Part shown: in pieces, positions 31,401-42,808 of the stretch
Numbering within the stretch: position 1 is the stretch's first letter
How the letters are laid out: every line of letters begins with the position of its first letter
Origin: Pampus argenteus
Lineage: Eukaryota > Chordata > Actinopteri > Scombriformes > Stromateidae
Direction of reading: 5' to 3'
Assembly: GCA_036937835.1 (NCBI GenBank)
Contig: CM072873.1
Span: forward strand, 7,710,001 to 7,774,000
DNA: 64,000 nt
Notes under the pieces: generated by a model
What the model was told of the DNA's origin: nothing
The model's input: only the letters and a program-made list of their open reading frames with translations
The model's database searches: none
Position numbers and translations under genes: made by a program

Positions 31401-34400
31401 ACCGTTTTACAATTTCGATCCAAACAGCAACAATCATAAGTGAAGCCGAAGCCAATGTGGAATGTGCTTTTAATGGCTGCAACACAACTTTCAACAACAT
31501 CGATAGTGAATGATCTCACCAACCCAGGTTTATGTATACAGTACGTTTTCAGTATGTCAAAAAAAAAAAAAAAAAAACATATGTGGGAAATCTGTGTAAC
31601 AAAATGTTAATCAAGTCTACTAGAAAGGTCCAGTTTCTTACGTGAGCATGTTTTCTGGTCTGCGTTCAAAACATATCCCACTCGACACTTGCAAATATAC
31701 GAATCACCAGTGCTGACACAGATATGCTGGCAGTCATGCCCCTGGGCACATGTATCCGAATCTGAAAAGACAAACTCCCACATCTGACTGATTTGAAGAC
31801 CTTATCGTGGTTTGATTGGCAATTTTTTTTTTTTTACTTTTACACTGAAAAAAAACTATTGCATTTCCTGTTCAGTCCACCCCATGAAGTGCCTCATTAG
31901 CTTAAGCCGTGCTTAGTTAAATAAATTATTGAAGGTTTCAAAGCCCTGCAAAATTATTCCGAAACATTTATCATGCAAAGTGCTTACCCTAAAGAACTGC
32001 TCGAAAGACAGAAAGGCACATTTATTCATCAAAAAAATATTTTGGTTCTTACGTGAGCATGTTCTCTGGTCTGCATTCAACACATATCCCATTCGACACT
32101 TGCAGATGTACGAATCATCACTGCTGACACAAATATGCTGGCATTCATGTCCCTGGACACATGTATCTGTACCTGAAAAGAGACACTTTCACATCTGACT
32201 GGCTCAGTCTAATTACATAAGTCAAGCAGCCCTGAGTTGATTGTATTTCATACACACGAATCCCTTACTAAAAAGGGCTTTAAATGGGGTTTCAGTACGT
32301 CATTGATGCGGGCACAAAACACCTGCATATGTCCAGTAAATCAGGATTAAAGCTGCTTAAAACTGTGTTTATCAAAAAATTTTATACTAGCAATGAATCA
32401 AATTACAATAATAATATGTCAAGAGTTTTAACGCATCTGCCCAAGTAGTGCCTCTATCCCCTGGGCCTAACAAGCGTCTCTAAAGGGGGCTAAGCTAATG
32501 TAAAGATAGAACCACGATCATGAACGGATCAACGTGAACATTGACAGAAACTTTCCTGCTGCCCCACTAGTGAGTGAAGATGTTAGCGGATGAGCAACGA
32601 AGCGTTTCGTCTTCAAGTCTCCTTTCCATTCAAGCTGAGATGTATTTATGACCCTTTATTTGTCTCAGAAGCTAAAACGATACGAAGCGTCTCGTCAGGC
32701 CTTGAAATCATGTTCGAGCATCTGAAATATGGTGAAATATGGAGAAAATCCAGGTCCTTACGTGAGCATGTTTTCTGGTCTGCATTCAGCACATATCCCA
32801 CTCGACACTTGCAGATGTAAGAATCACCACTGTTGGTACAAATATGCTGGCAGTCATGTCCCTGGGCGCATGCATCTGCAACTAAAAAAAAAAAGAAACA
32901 CAGTTTGCAGTTCAGTCTGGAGATAACAGTTAGTGGCCAACATTACTTTTAAAATGTGTGCATCTCATCAGTCCGGGCCTTTATTATGTCTCTGCTCATT
33001 TGCTGAATAAAATCTGCTGATCTATTTAAACATAACAAGGACATAATGAGAGGTTTTTTTAATCAAAGTACAGCCACCTTCAGCCATGTCCAAAAAACAT
33101 GAAGACAAAGATTCTTACGTGAACATGTTTTCTTGTCCGGGTTCAGGACATAGCCCGCGTAACATTTGCAGTCGTATGAGTCTCCAACGTTGACACAAAT
33201 GTGCTGGCAGTTGTGTCCCTGGGCACATGCATCCAAACCTGAAAATAAATACTCCAATGTCTGATTGGCTTAAAGTCTAATGAAATGAATCATTTTGTGT
33301 TATAGGAATATTAGTAGGTTGTAAGTACGCGTTGATTAATTGTGCAAATTTGAATTCTGCATAGCCCCCTGCAGTTTAGTTTGCCTGATCACTGCGGATG
33401 TGGTTATTGCTAAGGCTCTGGTTGCAACTCCTGCCTGTTTCTATGGCTATTGGATATGGTTACGGCTGTAGCTGCACTGTAGCGACCGTTTCCTAAAGCC
33501 AGGACCTAATTTGTCACACCCATGGTAATCATAACAACCGCGGTGATGACTACAGACATCGCAGCAACAGCAGCAGCAGGTCATAACACAGTGTAGAAAC
33601 ACAAATTGATTTAGTTATTGCCTCGCAGGGGATAAGTGGCCATTAATGGTCAGTAAGAACAGCTTAAACTGTGGACCTGGGCAGTTTAGCGCATTGTCAG
33701 GTAACTGAGCAGGATACTGCATGAGGCAAAAGAAGCAGCACAGAGTGCGAAGAGTAGCGCGCTCCCTGTGAAAAGTATAGGCAGCATCATATTAGGTTTA
33801 AACCATTTGAAATTATTCAAGGTTGTCGGGTTTGCTCTGAATTGGCAGATCGACCAGTGATCAGAGGTTTGTCTTCTTCTTTACTGCTGGTTAGTAGATG
33901 ACATATTGTACATGTTTAATACTCCCTCTATGGTGCTGCCCGCATGATCACAGGTGTATTGAAGAGGACAAATTTGACATACCTGTGTTTCCTTTATCGT
34001 CATTTTCATTATTTATCCCACTACCATCTTTTTTGTCATCTAGGCCTAGTGTGTAATCATCAATTCCACTTCCCTCATCATCCTTACCACACAAGGTTTC
34101 CCTAAATTTGGAAGTGAGCTTCTCTATGACACCATAGGTCTCCACATAGAAGACATGGTCATCCAGAGGTTGGCTGGCCATGAGACGGAGAGACGTCATA
34201 TCAGCTCTGTCTACTCCCACCGCGTAGATCTCAATCCCAGACGCCCGAGCAGCTGCTGATACATCCTCCACTTTGTCCTGGGGCCTCCCGTCTGTTACTA
34301 TGATGGCTACTTTGGAGATGCTCGTGGAGCTCGATCGGGCCCCTGCATCTGCTGTGAAAGCTTTCTCCATGGCAGTCTTGATGGCCATACCCGTCATGGT

Positions 34401-36147
34401 GCCTGAAGACAGGGGCTCGACTCGGGCCAGTGCCTGCTTCAGGGCGAACTTGTCAAAATAGGTCTTGAGTAGAAACTCGATCTGGACTGTACTGGCATAA
34501 TTGACGAGGCCTACTCGTGTGGCATCTGACCCGACCTCCAAGCTGTCCACCATGTCTTGCAGGAACTCTTTGGCCTTTTCGAACTCAGCAGGGCGTACAC
34601 TGCGAGAACTGTCGATGATGAACACCAGGTCTATTGGCCGATTTCTGCAGTTTGATCTTGTTGCTGTAAAAAAGAAACAAAAAAATGTTTTTTTTTTTGT
34701 TTGGATTAACCATCAGAGATACATACTAAAATACAATCAGGGCTATTGATATGTTAACTAATGCTAAGATACACCTGCCCATATTTATACTCATCTCAGT
34801 GCTGATTACTTTAACAACACAGTATGATGGAAATCCTGGTATTAGGGGGAACTACACCTAAATCTAAGAGTGTACCAACCAACCAGCTTTTCCAAGATGT
34901 CCTTTCAAAGAACTTCATCAGAGAAATCTTAATGCTTTCAGCCTAATAAATGAGAAACAAACTTCATGAGGCGAATATGTTAAGAGGGCTACTTAATATC
35001 AATTAATTGAGACTCTTCCAAAAAATGTGTTTAGTTTATGGAAAATGTCCACATCATATGCAAATTATCATTCAAGTTGCAGATCATGTTTTAATAGGAT
35101 ATCTGGAGAGGGTGTTTGCTCAGTAAAGGTCATCCACAACTACAAGTATGTCTTTTGAGGGTTGAATGATTAGACATTAGTTCAAGTCTAAGGTTCAGAG
35201 TCTCAAGCAGGCTGCCAAGATACAAACGGTGCTGCTTTGTGTTGCAGCTGCGAGAGCGCTTGGTGACGGGAAGGACTGATGGAGGAGAGTGGGGAAAGGA
35301 GTGAAATATTTCATCCTTCCTTCCATCCCTTAAGTTGGACCACTGTTTCCTCATCCAAACAACGGCAGTAGCCAAAAATGACATGCCCATGCTCAATTTG
35401 AAACAAAATGAATTTTTAGTTATTAGCAATTTGAGATGCTGATTAATCTGAACATTAGTTTCTCGATTAATTGATTTAGTCTATGAATAGGCAGAAAAAA
35501 AAAAAAAAAAGCTACTCAATGAGATTTATCCATCAGTCCAAAACCTTAAGATTTGTTCATTCACTGTCATATATGACAAAAAGCAGAACATCTAAAAAAA
35601 ATTATTAACACATTTAACTGACCATCAAAATATTATTATTATTATAAAGTTATAATCAACTGATATAAATATGCCAAAAAAAGGAGAGGAAAAGTTGTAC
35701 AAGACATAGAAAAGGCATGAGAAAGAAATGTTGATTAGACGGTTAATGCAGCATCCACAGCAGGCACAGGAGGATGGATACTGACAACAAACATGTAGGT
35801 ACACATTAGAAGATTATATAGGACCAACCTCCATGTTCACTCCTCCGTCTGTCCTGCGCCAGGTAGCTGCTACCTGTGCGGGCGTCCTGCTGCTGGAAGC
35901 CTCGGTTGTTGTTATCAGCCAGCTGGACCTGTTGAAAACCTTCCGCGCTTGGCACTACGTTGTCGGAGATTTCTTCGATGGGTCTGCGCTGATAAACACT
36001 TGGAGAGACCAGCGGGGACACTCGTGGGACTGATGGACTAATTGAGTGGATCTGCCGGTGGCGTGAACCAAATTGTGATGGATTTCCCAGGATTCCCGAT
36101 ACCTGGATGCCAATGACACAGATCAGTCTCCACGTTAATGAAATCAT
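25454..36147 (-). CDS. matn3: Matrilin-3-like cartilage matrix protein with 12 EGF modules
   Basis: Secreted oligomeric matrix protein of cartilage. Exons in transcript order: 35829-36147 (signal peptide MISLTWRLICVIGIQVSGILG and a Ser/Pro-rich segment), 33983-34663 (vWA domain with MIDAS DSSRS, a GTMTG motif and TDGRPQ, then an acidic linker), EGF exons 33119-33238, 32762-32881, 32053-32172, 31642-31761, 31115-31234, 30803-30922, 30432-30551, 29535-29654, 29046-29165, 28746-28865, 27917-28042, 27632-27751, and coiled-coil exon 25454-25599. The total is 2,592 nt (863 aa) in frame; every EGF exon is phase 1-1 with six cysteines (CxxGHDC..C...C.C...GYVLNADxKTC). Human MATN3 has four EGF modules and 486 aa. 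The single vWA domain plus VFIIDSSRSVRP and FYVETYGVIEKL identify matrilin-3 rather than matrilin-1, -2 or -4. The last exon starts like the human one (TEDAC.CEA) but its end diverges. Alternative splicing of the symmetric EGF exons is likely. Which teleost paralogue (3a or 3b) is unresolved. Confidence 0.9.
26420..26790. repeat. Probable degraded interspersed repeat in the last MATN3 intron
   Basis: The text CAAGCAAACCAAAATGCATC, followed later by AACGGTCTTGGTGCAG, resembles blocks I associate with an old DNA-transposon family in fish. There is no coding remnant and no clear termini. Low certainty; the rest of this intron (25600-27631) shows no exon. Confidence 0.25.
28290..28560 (+). mobile_element. 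Tc1-like transposase remnant
   Basis: The plus-strand reading gives LSDHLYPMMKHFHPD followed by IFQDGNAPIHR, the region around the second catalytic Asp of Tc1 transposases (usual form FQDDNAPIH, here the second D is G). After a stop near 28411 the next frames continue with an EILDQRV-like stretch and PPPSS, the usual C-terminal part. No terminal repeats seen. It sits between MATN3 EGF exons 28746-28865 and 27917-28042, antisense to the gene. Confidence 0.75.
29840..30100. repeat. A-rich cluster of ATGCAAAA repeats
   Basis: About eight occurrences of TATGCAAAA or AATGCAAAA, each within a degenerate unit that often begins GGTA or AGTA and contains ACATA, separated by A-runs. The cluster lies in a MATN3 intron, directly next to the decayed EGF exon at 30108-30214. 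It looks like an expanded degenerate tandem repeat. Confidence 0.55.
30108..30214 (-). pseudogene. Decayed EGF exon of matrilin-3
   Basis: This keeps the exon layout: a CAG acceptor, an HICIN-like part, and a GACCAGAAAACATGCTCAC end identical to its neighbours. It is 107 bp rather than 120, so 13 bp are missing around the first cysteines and the frame breaks to a stop. The 5' splice donor reads ATAAG where the other EGF exons read GTAAG. Both faults predict exclusion from mRNA. Because flanking exons are all phase 1-1, skipping it leaves the protein in frame. Confidence 0.85.
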
Positions 36148-36205
36148 GTCGGCTGCACACGGTGGGTTGTCCGTCCGGCTCTGGGTGTCCTTCGGTCCAA
36201 CTGCC

Positions 36206-36213
36206 TATTTATA
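36206..36213 (-). promoter_or_regulatory. TATA box of matrilin-3
   Basis: TATAAATA on the minus strand, about 60 bp upstream of the matrilin-3 start codon. This implies a short 5' UTR of roughly 30 bases. A TATA promoter fits a strongly tissue-restricted matrix gene. No transcript evidence is available here. Confidence 0.55.
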
Positions 36214-37496
36214 TGATCTCGTCCACGGTAGTCCACAGGGTGGGGAACAAGAGGTCCAATCCACAGACTTCAGGAGGAAGTGCAGGAGGTGCACAAGTGA
36301 GTGTAGTTTCAGGGAATCAGTCAACAGTTTCATATAAGTCTGCAAATACGAGGATTCAATGATTTTTTTTCAGGATTTGTTGACATTCTGAGACATTGTT
36401 TGTTTGTTTGTTTTCATTTATTTACAATATCCTTGGTTACTTTTTATTTTATGGATTACTCAAATGAAAATAAGAGCCACATTATTATTATTATTCCCTA
36501 TATAATTGGAAATTATATAGAAAGAAGTTCCCCACTCACAAGACAGAAAAAGAAAAGGTCAAAATCAAAGCACTGGAGGCGATCAATAAAATGCTGGATC
36601 CTACATTTCCCATAATGCAATTCCAAATATCACAACTATTTTCACAAGCAGAGTAGTGATGAGGAAACTGAACCTAATGTATAAAATGATCCTCCTTTAA
36701 AGGACAGGTCCATCATTTTCATCAGTCTTAAAATAAACATTTAAATAGCCTGAGTTTTCCTTGCTGCAATCATCCCTCCTTTTTCATACTGAATATTAGA
36801 AAATCCCTTTATAATGTACTTGTAATGTAAGTGATTAATGTCTTTTTAGTGGGACAACTAAGAAGTCAATAGGCCATGTCCACATATACACATGTTTTTT
36901 TTCCTGATTAAACAATAAGTTTAACAATCTTGACCTCTACTGGCAACTATTAGTAATAACATACCAGAAATGACTCGTGGGGACCTGAATGGATTCAAAA
37001 ACACAATATCTGGTATCTGGTAGATATTATAGATAGCAGTATTACTCCTGATGAGGTGATTGATCACATGACCAAGACTGAATGATTCCTGAATGATTTA
37101 TTGTGAGGGGTGAATAAACCTCTCTCTATTTTAATGTGCATTATACTCAGTGAGAGCAGTTCATAGGATTATAATGCCACATGTTTTATTAATAATAAAT
37201 GTGACATGTGCATAAGTCGAAATGCTGTCAAATTCAGACACATGCCGAGTGTGAACTAGTTCCATTTGCAATCATATATAGATTGATAAGATATGAATTA
37301 TCTACTATGTTTTGAAGATTTGTTAAGAAAAGCATGTGATTTGCATAAAAAAGATATGTTACTTTATCAGTCTGACAATGCAAATCATTCTGTTTGTCCG
37401 ACTTCCTGCAAGAGGAAGTTATATGAAAGTTCTGGGAATCGGTTCATACCGCAGAGAGAAGGACAAAGAGAAGGATACACATGTGTTATAGCCACA
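36214..37496. other. Intergenic region between divergent MATN3 and GPCR genes
   Basis: No coding exon recognised. The two genes are transcribed away from each other, so both promoters lie here. A short ATT microsatellite is at 36483-36496. No other element stood out. Confidence 0.5.
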
Positions 37497-40400
37497 ATGT
37501 TGCTGTTCAGGTTATTTATCATTATCGTGATCATATTTTGCCCATATTCGGGAGAGAGTGTCTTTCTGCATGCATACTCTCCGGGGGATATCATCATTGG
37601 AGGACTTTTCCCTATTCACTTAAGAACCAATAGAACGACAACGCCTGGACCAGTCTCCTGTAGTGAGTAAGTACAACCTCATCTACATGACCCTAAAAAC
37701 TTTAACTTTGGTGAATTTGGTTAATTTTTATTACTTCTATCAATTTTCGCAGCTATAATTTCGTAACTTTCCTACACACTCAAGTGATGATATACAGCAT
37801 CAGAGAATTAAACCGGCGCACGCCAAGGCTTCTACCCAACATCACCCTTGGATACGACATCTTTGACACGTGCGGAGATGTCACCTTGGCCATCAGAGCC
37901 ACACTTCAACTGCTGGAGAGCCAATTAGACCGTCCCATCTTTTCACCGCCTGAAAACAGTCCACCTGTTTTACCCGAATCTAAAATGAAGGCGGTGATTG
38001 GCGAAAGGTATTCTGAAGTGTCAGTAGCCGTAGCACGAGTTGTTGCTCTGTCAACAGTTGCCCAGGTGTGTCTTTACTTTATTTATCATTTAGCTTTACT
38101 AATACATAAATAGCAATAAATATATTTATTTTGAAGTGTTGTTGTGAACTGCATGCAGAACTTTTTTAACGTGGTTTATTCCCCTTTGCCACAGATTAGT
38201 TATGCATCAACAAGCAACCTGCTCAGCGAGAAGTTGAATTTCCCCAATTTCTTGCGAACAATATTGAGTGACGAACATCAGACAAAGGCCATCACTGAGC
38301 TGGTGAAGCAGTTTGACTGGAAAACAGTGGCCATTATAGGAAGTGATGACGAGTACGGGAGGCAAGGCAGTGTTCAACTAAACGAGAACTTCGTCCAAAT
38401 GAAGGACATCTGCATTGAATTCATTGACATTCTGCCCGATTACTTTTCCCAAAACACGTCCCAAGCTCGTAAGAAGCTGGACGAACTGGTGACAAAAATC
38501 AATACATCAACTGCCGAAGCCATCGTCATGTTCACCAAGGACACGTTTGCTAATGTCATTATGAAGAAAGCTATTCAGTTCAACTTCAACCGAACTTGGA
38601 TCGCAACTGATGCGTGGTCCACCTCGTTTAAAATCTCGGCCATGCCAGGCATTGAGATGGCCGGCCAGGTTTTCGGATTCATCTCTAAGAGGAACGAGGT
38701 GCCTGGTTTTAAGGACCACGTCATCTCAGCGTTCAATGGAACCACCAATGCCATTCTTGAACATTTTATGACCCACTATCTCTGTTCGCGTCAGTCTGAG
38801 GAGAACAGAGAACAGAAATGTCTAGACCCGAGAGCTTTGGCCGACCACATTGACCAGAGTGAATCATACAATGTCTACTTAGCTGTCCAAGTCATTTTCG
38901 AAGGTGTGAGACGCTTGCTGAAGTGCGACAACCAACTGTGTCTACGAAGTGCTAAATTTACAGCTTTGGAGGTATATTAAAAAATATTTTTTGCATTGCT
39001 ACAGTAAATTTAAAGCAATCGTTTGACAGTTTTTGGGAAATACTTTCTTGCAGAGGTAGATTAGAAGATTTGAAAAAAACACACTCTTATAATTGTCCAG
39101 TAAACTTAAGGTTAAGACTAGCAGCTTTTAGCTTAGTGTAAAAGACTAGGAACTAGGAAAGACTTTAAAAACTTTTTTTTATCAGACATCAGTGTCTATG
39201 TTTGTCTTCACAGCTTCTCATGGAAATCAGGAAAGTCAACCTCACCGTAAACACCACGCGTATATTCTTTGACTCCAACGGAGACCCCAGTTTAGGATAT
39301 GACATTGTCTATTGGAACATGAGTAAATCCACGCAGCGCATGCACATAAAAACCATTGGAGAGTACTGGCCAGATGGAAAAATCCAAATCCCAGTTGATC
39401 TTGTTAAAAAAATGAGCAACATAACGGTGAGGTCAACATTTCATTATATATATTTCTTCCCTCCGATAATATACTGCAGTACTGATTCGGTTTTGTCCTT
39501 AAAGGTAAGTGCTTACAACTGCTCTAAAAGATGTAAACCGGGACACGAGTTGAACAAGCACAATGACAAGTGCTGCTATAAGTGTGCTCTGTGTGCGGAT
39601 GGAGACTTTTCTTTGGGAGGCGGTAAGTATTATATTAATTATATATATTATAATAAAAAAATGGGAAAAAAAATCAACATTTCAGGAATCCTTTTCCATT
39701 TCAATGTATGTAAAAATGATTCCACAGTTGAAATTGCACTTTGTTGTTTTCTCCTACAGGCGGGAAGTGTATACCCTGCAGTACAGATCAGTATTCATCT
39801 CCACAAAGGGATACGTGTTTGAACAAAACTGTTGAATTCCTGAGATGGTCAGATCCCTTCATTATTTTTTTGAGTTCGTTTCAAGTCTTGGGGATCATCG
39901 TTGTTATTGTGTTTACCGTTTTGTTCATGATCTATCGCAGAACTCCCATTGTAAAGGCGGTTGGAGGTAATTTGTGTTTCTTGGAGCTTTTTTCCTTGCT
40001 CGCCTGCTTCTGCCTTTCATTCAGCTTCATAGGGAAACCCACTAAGGCTTCCTGCATGGTAGGCCTCCCTGTGTTCGGCATAGCCTTTTCCATCTGCATC
40101 TCCTGCATTCTGGCCAACCTGCTTCAAATCTTTGTAGGCTTCAACTTTGACATGAACACAGGGTCCTGGCTGAAGAAGCTCAATCAGCAGGTTGCCGTGG
40201 TGCCCATCGTCTCAGGGATCCAAGTGGCCATATGTGTGCCATGGCTGTACTTTAACCCCCCATATCCAGACAAACAAAGCTTTGGTAAAACCATCCTGCT
40301 GGTGTGTCACAATGGCGCCACTCATTTCTTCATAGCCACGTTATGCTACAACGCTCTCGTGGCCCTCATCTGTTTCCTGTTTGCATTCAAAGGAAAGCAG

Positions 40401-40685
40401 TTGCCAGATTTGTATAAAAATGCGAGTTTAATCACCGTCAGTATTCTGATGTTTTTAATCATTTGGATCATGTTGATCCCTATTTATATAAATTTGATTG
40501 GGAAATACAAACGAGCCATCGAAAGCCTTGGCATTCTCATTTCTTGCTCCAGCTTCCTCTGCTGTCACTTGGCCCCCAAGTGTTACATTATGGTGTTCAA
40601 GAAGGATATTAATAATGAGAACGCCATTACTGAGTACATTAGGAAACACTATGAGCAGAAAGGAATTGCTGTGGTGAAATCCTAA
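37497..40685 (+). CDS. Class C GPCR, chemosensory (OlfC/V2R/CaSR-like) type, 6 exons
   Basis: Exons 37497-37666, 37753-38065, 38195-38971, 39214-39426, 39505-39622 and 39760-40685 sum to 2,517 nt, 838 aa, all with canonical splice sites and one frame. In order: a signal peptide (MLLFRLFIIIVIIFCPYSG); a Venus-flytrap ligand domain (PGDIIIGGLFPIH, YDIFDTCGDV, ISYASTSNLLS, DDEYGRQG); a nine-cysteine hinge (CSKRCKPGHE..CCYKCALC..CIPC..DTC); and a seven-helix domain in the last exon (FLRWSDPF, TPIVKAVGG, SCILANLLQI, CFLFAFKGKQLPD). The six-exon layout is that of fish OlfC/vomeronasal type 2 and related CaSR/GPRC6A/T1R receptors. The YASTS segment lies where amino-acid ligands are bound in the family. 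The exact subfamily cannot be decided by eye, so no symbol is given. The first codon was chosen because it starts directly at a signal peptide. It appears intact. Confidence 0.88.
39005..39170 (+). mobile_element. Non-autonomous repeat, family copy B (5' part)
   Basis: The blocks TTTGACAGTTTTTGGGAAAT, CTTTCTTGCAGAGGTAGATT and TTTTAGCTTAGTGTAAAAGA match the left half of the repeat seen at 2962-3266. It lies in intron 3 of the class C GPCR and ends about 45 bp before exon 4. Confidence 0.55.
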
Positions 40686-42808
40686 TCTTATACACACATC
40701 AATGAATTCTTTGCAGGTGCTGGATAATCATCATCTGAGCTGAAAGACTTTTACTCTAACTGTGTTTGTTAGTGTGTTTACACTTTTGCATAAGATCTTT
40801 AATGACTCTTCTGTCTTAAACTGTGATAAAAGATGTTTAAAAACTGTGAAAAAGAGATAGTAGTGCATATGTGAGGTAACATATGAGCCACCTGTAAATG
40901 TGTATTGTCTATTTTTGTGTATATATTTTCAATCATATTGTCTTTCAGAGAGAAGTACTCAGACAATCATGTGTATGTGTGTGTGATCGTGCTGATAAAC
41001 TTATGAAATTACTGAATGATAGATTAGTTTTTATGTAAGTGAGAGATGTTTAAAAGTAGGTACAAAAAAGTCTATTGTTAGCCGAGTTGGCTTGTTTATT
41101 AGATCATCATATTTTAGCTGTACGTTAATTCTCTTAGCCTTAAGGTTAACTGCTGGTAACAGTTGTAATTAAAACACTTTCCAATTGAAGCTGTGAAATG
41201 TCAGTTTTTCATAACAAAAGTATAATTACTTCTTACATCTACTCCTTCTCCCTCAATTAAAAAAAAACAAAACAATCTATTAATGAGTAAATATTTCACA
41301 TTTCAGATGTCTAACTGCTGGACACCAGGTGTCTCCAACTTCACTGTAAAGGCTTCAGGTTTCCACATCACACTTTTGTAAGATGAATATTGGACGAGGA
41401 TTGGCTTTCAATTTAGTTGTGATGTCACTAATCATGGTTATAGCTTGCAGATCAATATATATATATATATATATATAAAAAAAAACAGGTTTCTAGTCCT
41501 GCCCTGTTTAAATATCTCAGTGGCTTTTATTTTATCCCCAATGTACAAAACACACACCATTCATAACTTGGCTCTGCACCTAATTATTTATTAAAAAAAT
41601 ACAAAGCTTCAAAAAGGTTTCCATAGGAAAGCATGAATTTTGCAATCCCGTCTCTTTCGTATCCATTTCAAATGTATGATTAAAACTTAAAAGCGAACAG
41701 ATTTTTTTGTCTTCTACAGGTTACAAAACATATATAATAAAATAACAAAGGAGGAGAAGAGGAGAGGTGCAGTCTGCTTCTTGGGTCCCCGTTGAGAAGT
41801 GTTAATCCTGAAGATTTTGTTTTGGATGTGGTGCTACCTGTAGTGTAGTGCAATAACGGACTGAGACAAATTATGCCAACTATGCCAAGCAGGAAGATCA
41901 AGGGTGTCTCATGTTTGGATCCATTATGTTGTCTGACAAGTTTTACATTATAAAGTCCTGTCACTACTGGGTAATACTCTGTTTTGACATGCATATATTA
42001 TTTAATGCTTGATACTGTGTGGAACTAGAACATATTTAACTTTTGCACAGGAATGAAAACTTGAGCAAACACATTGTCTGCCTCTGAATATTGAATGTGG
42101 TGCTTAGTGATGTTAAAATCTGGATGATTAACACTTGAGGGTTTCTGTACAGAAGTGGAGATCATGGGGGGGGGGAAAACATAGCAGCCATTATTGCAGA
42201 ATTAAGTCACTCCTCCAACCACATCTTTGCGAGTTACAAGCTAAAGCTGTGAATTCAGTTATTTAAAAAAAGCTTTAAGGGGGCAACAGCTCAACAAACT
42301 TAAACTAAATATGTAATTATTTTATTAATTAATAGCGTATTAACCTACAGCATCACATGTTGTGAGTCCTATGGTAAAGGGAAACGTTAAGTGAAGTAGT
42401 TTTATGGTTTATTTTGCAAATAAACTGTTTCACCACTGTATTCAGGTTCCATAAATAGGGTCTTCATAAATACAGTTTTTACAGTCATTCACTGTAATCT
42501 GGGCAGAACAAATTCAGCAACAAGTTTATACTCAGAGTTGCCCTGTAACAGTACCTGGAACCCACAGAGACACCCAGAGGGTGATTCAGCCTCATGTCAT
42601 TGAGGGTAGATCCCCAGCTTCCATACAGAACACTGAAATGTGTGCAACAACATGCTCCTCTCATTCTCCTCTCAAGTAACTGGCCTTGAAAATTTCACGT
42701 ACATTTGACATACAAAGAAAAGAAAAAAAAAAAAAAAACCCTTCTCCAATAAATTTATGGCAAGAGATGCTAGATTTGGGAAACACTGCTGTAGTCTACA
42801 GAATGTGT
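40686..42808. other. Convergent 3' regions of the GPCR and ODC1
   Basis: The two genes face each other, so this stretch holds their 3' UTRs. An ATTAAA lies near 41169 for the GPCR. On the minus strand an AATAAATAATTA-type signal near 41583-41592 could end a long ODC1 3' UTR. An AT microsatellite is at 41455-41475. No coding exon seen. Confidence 0.5.
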
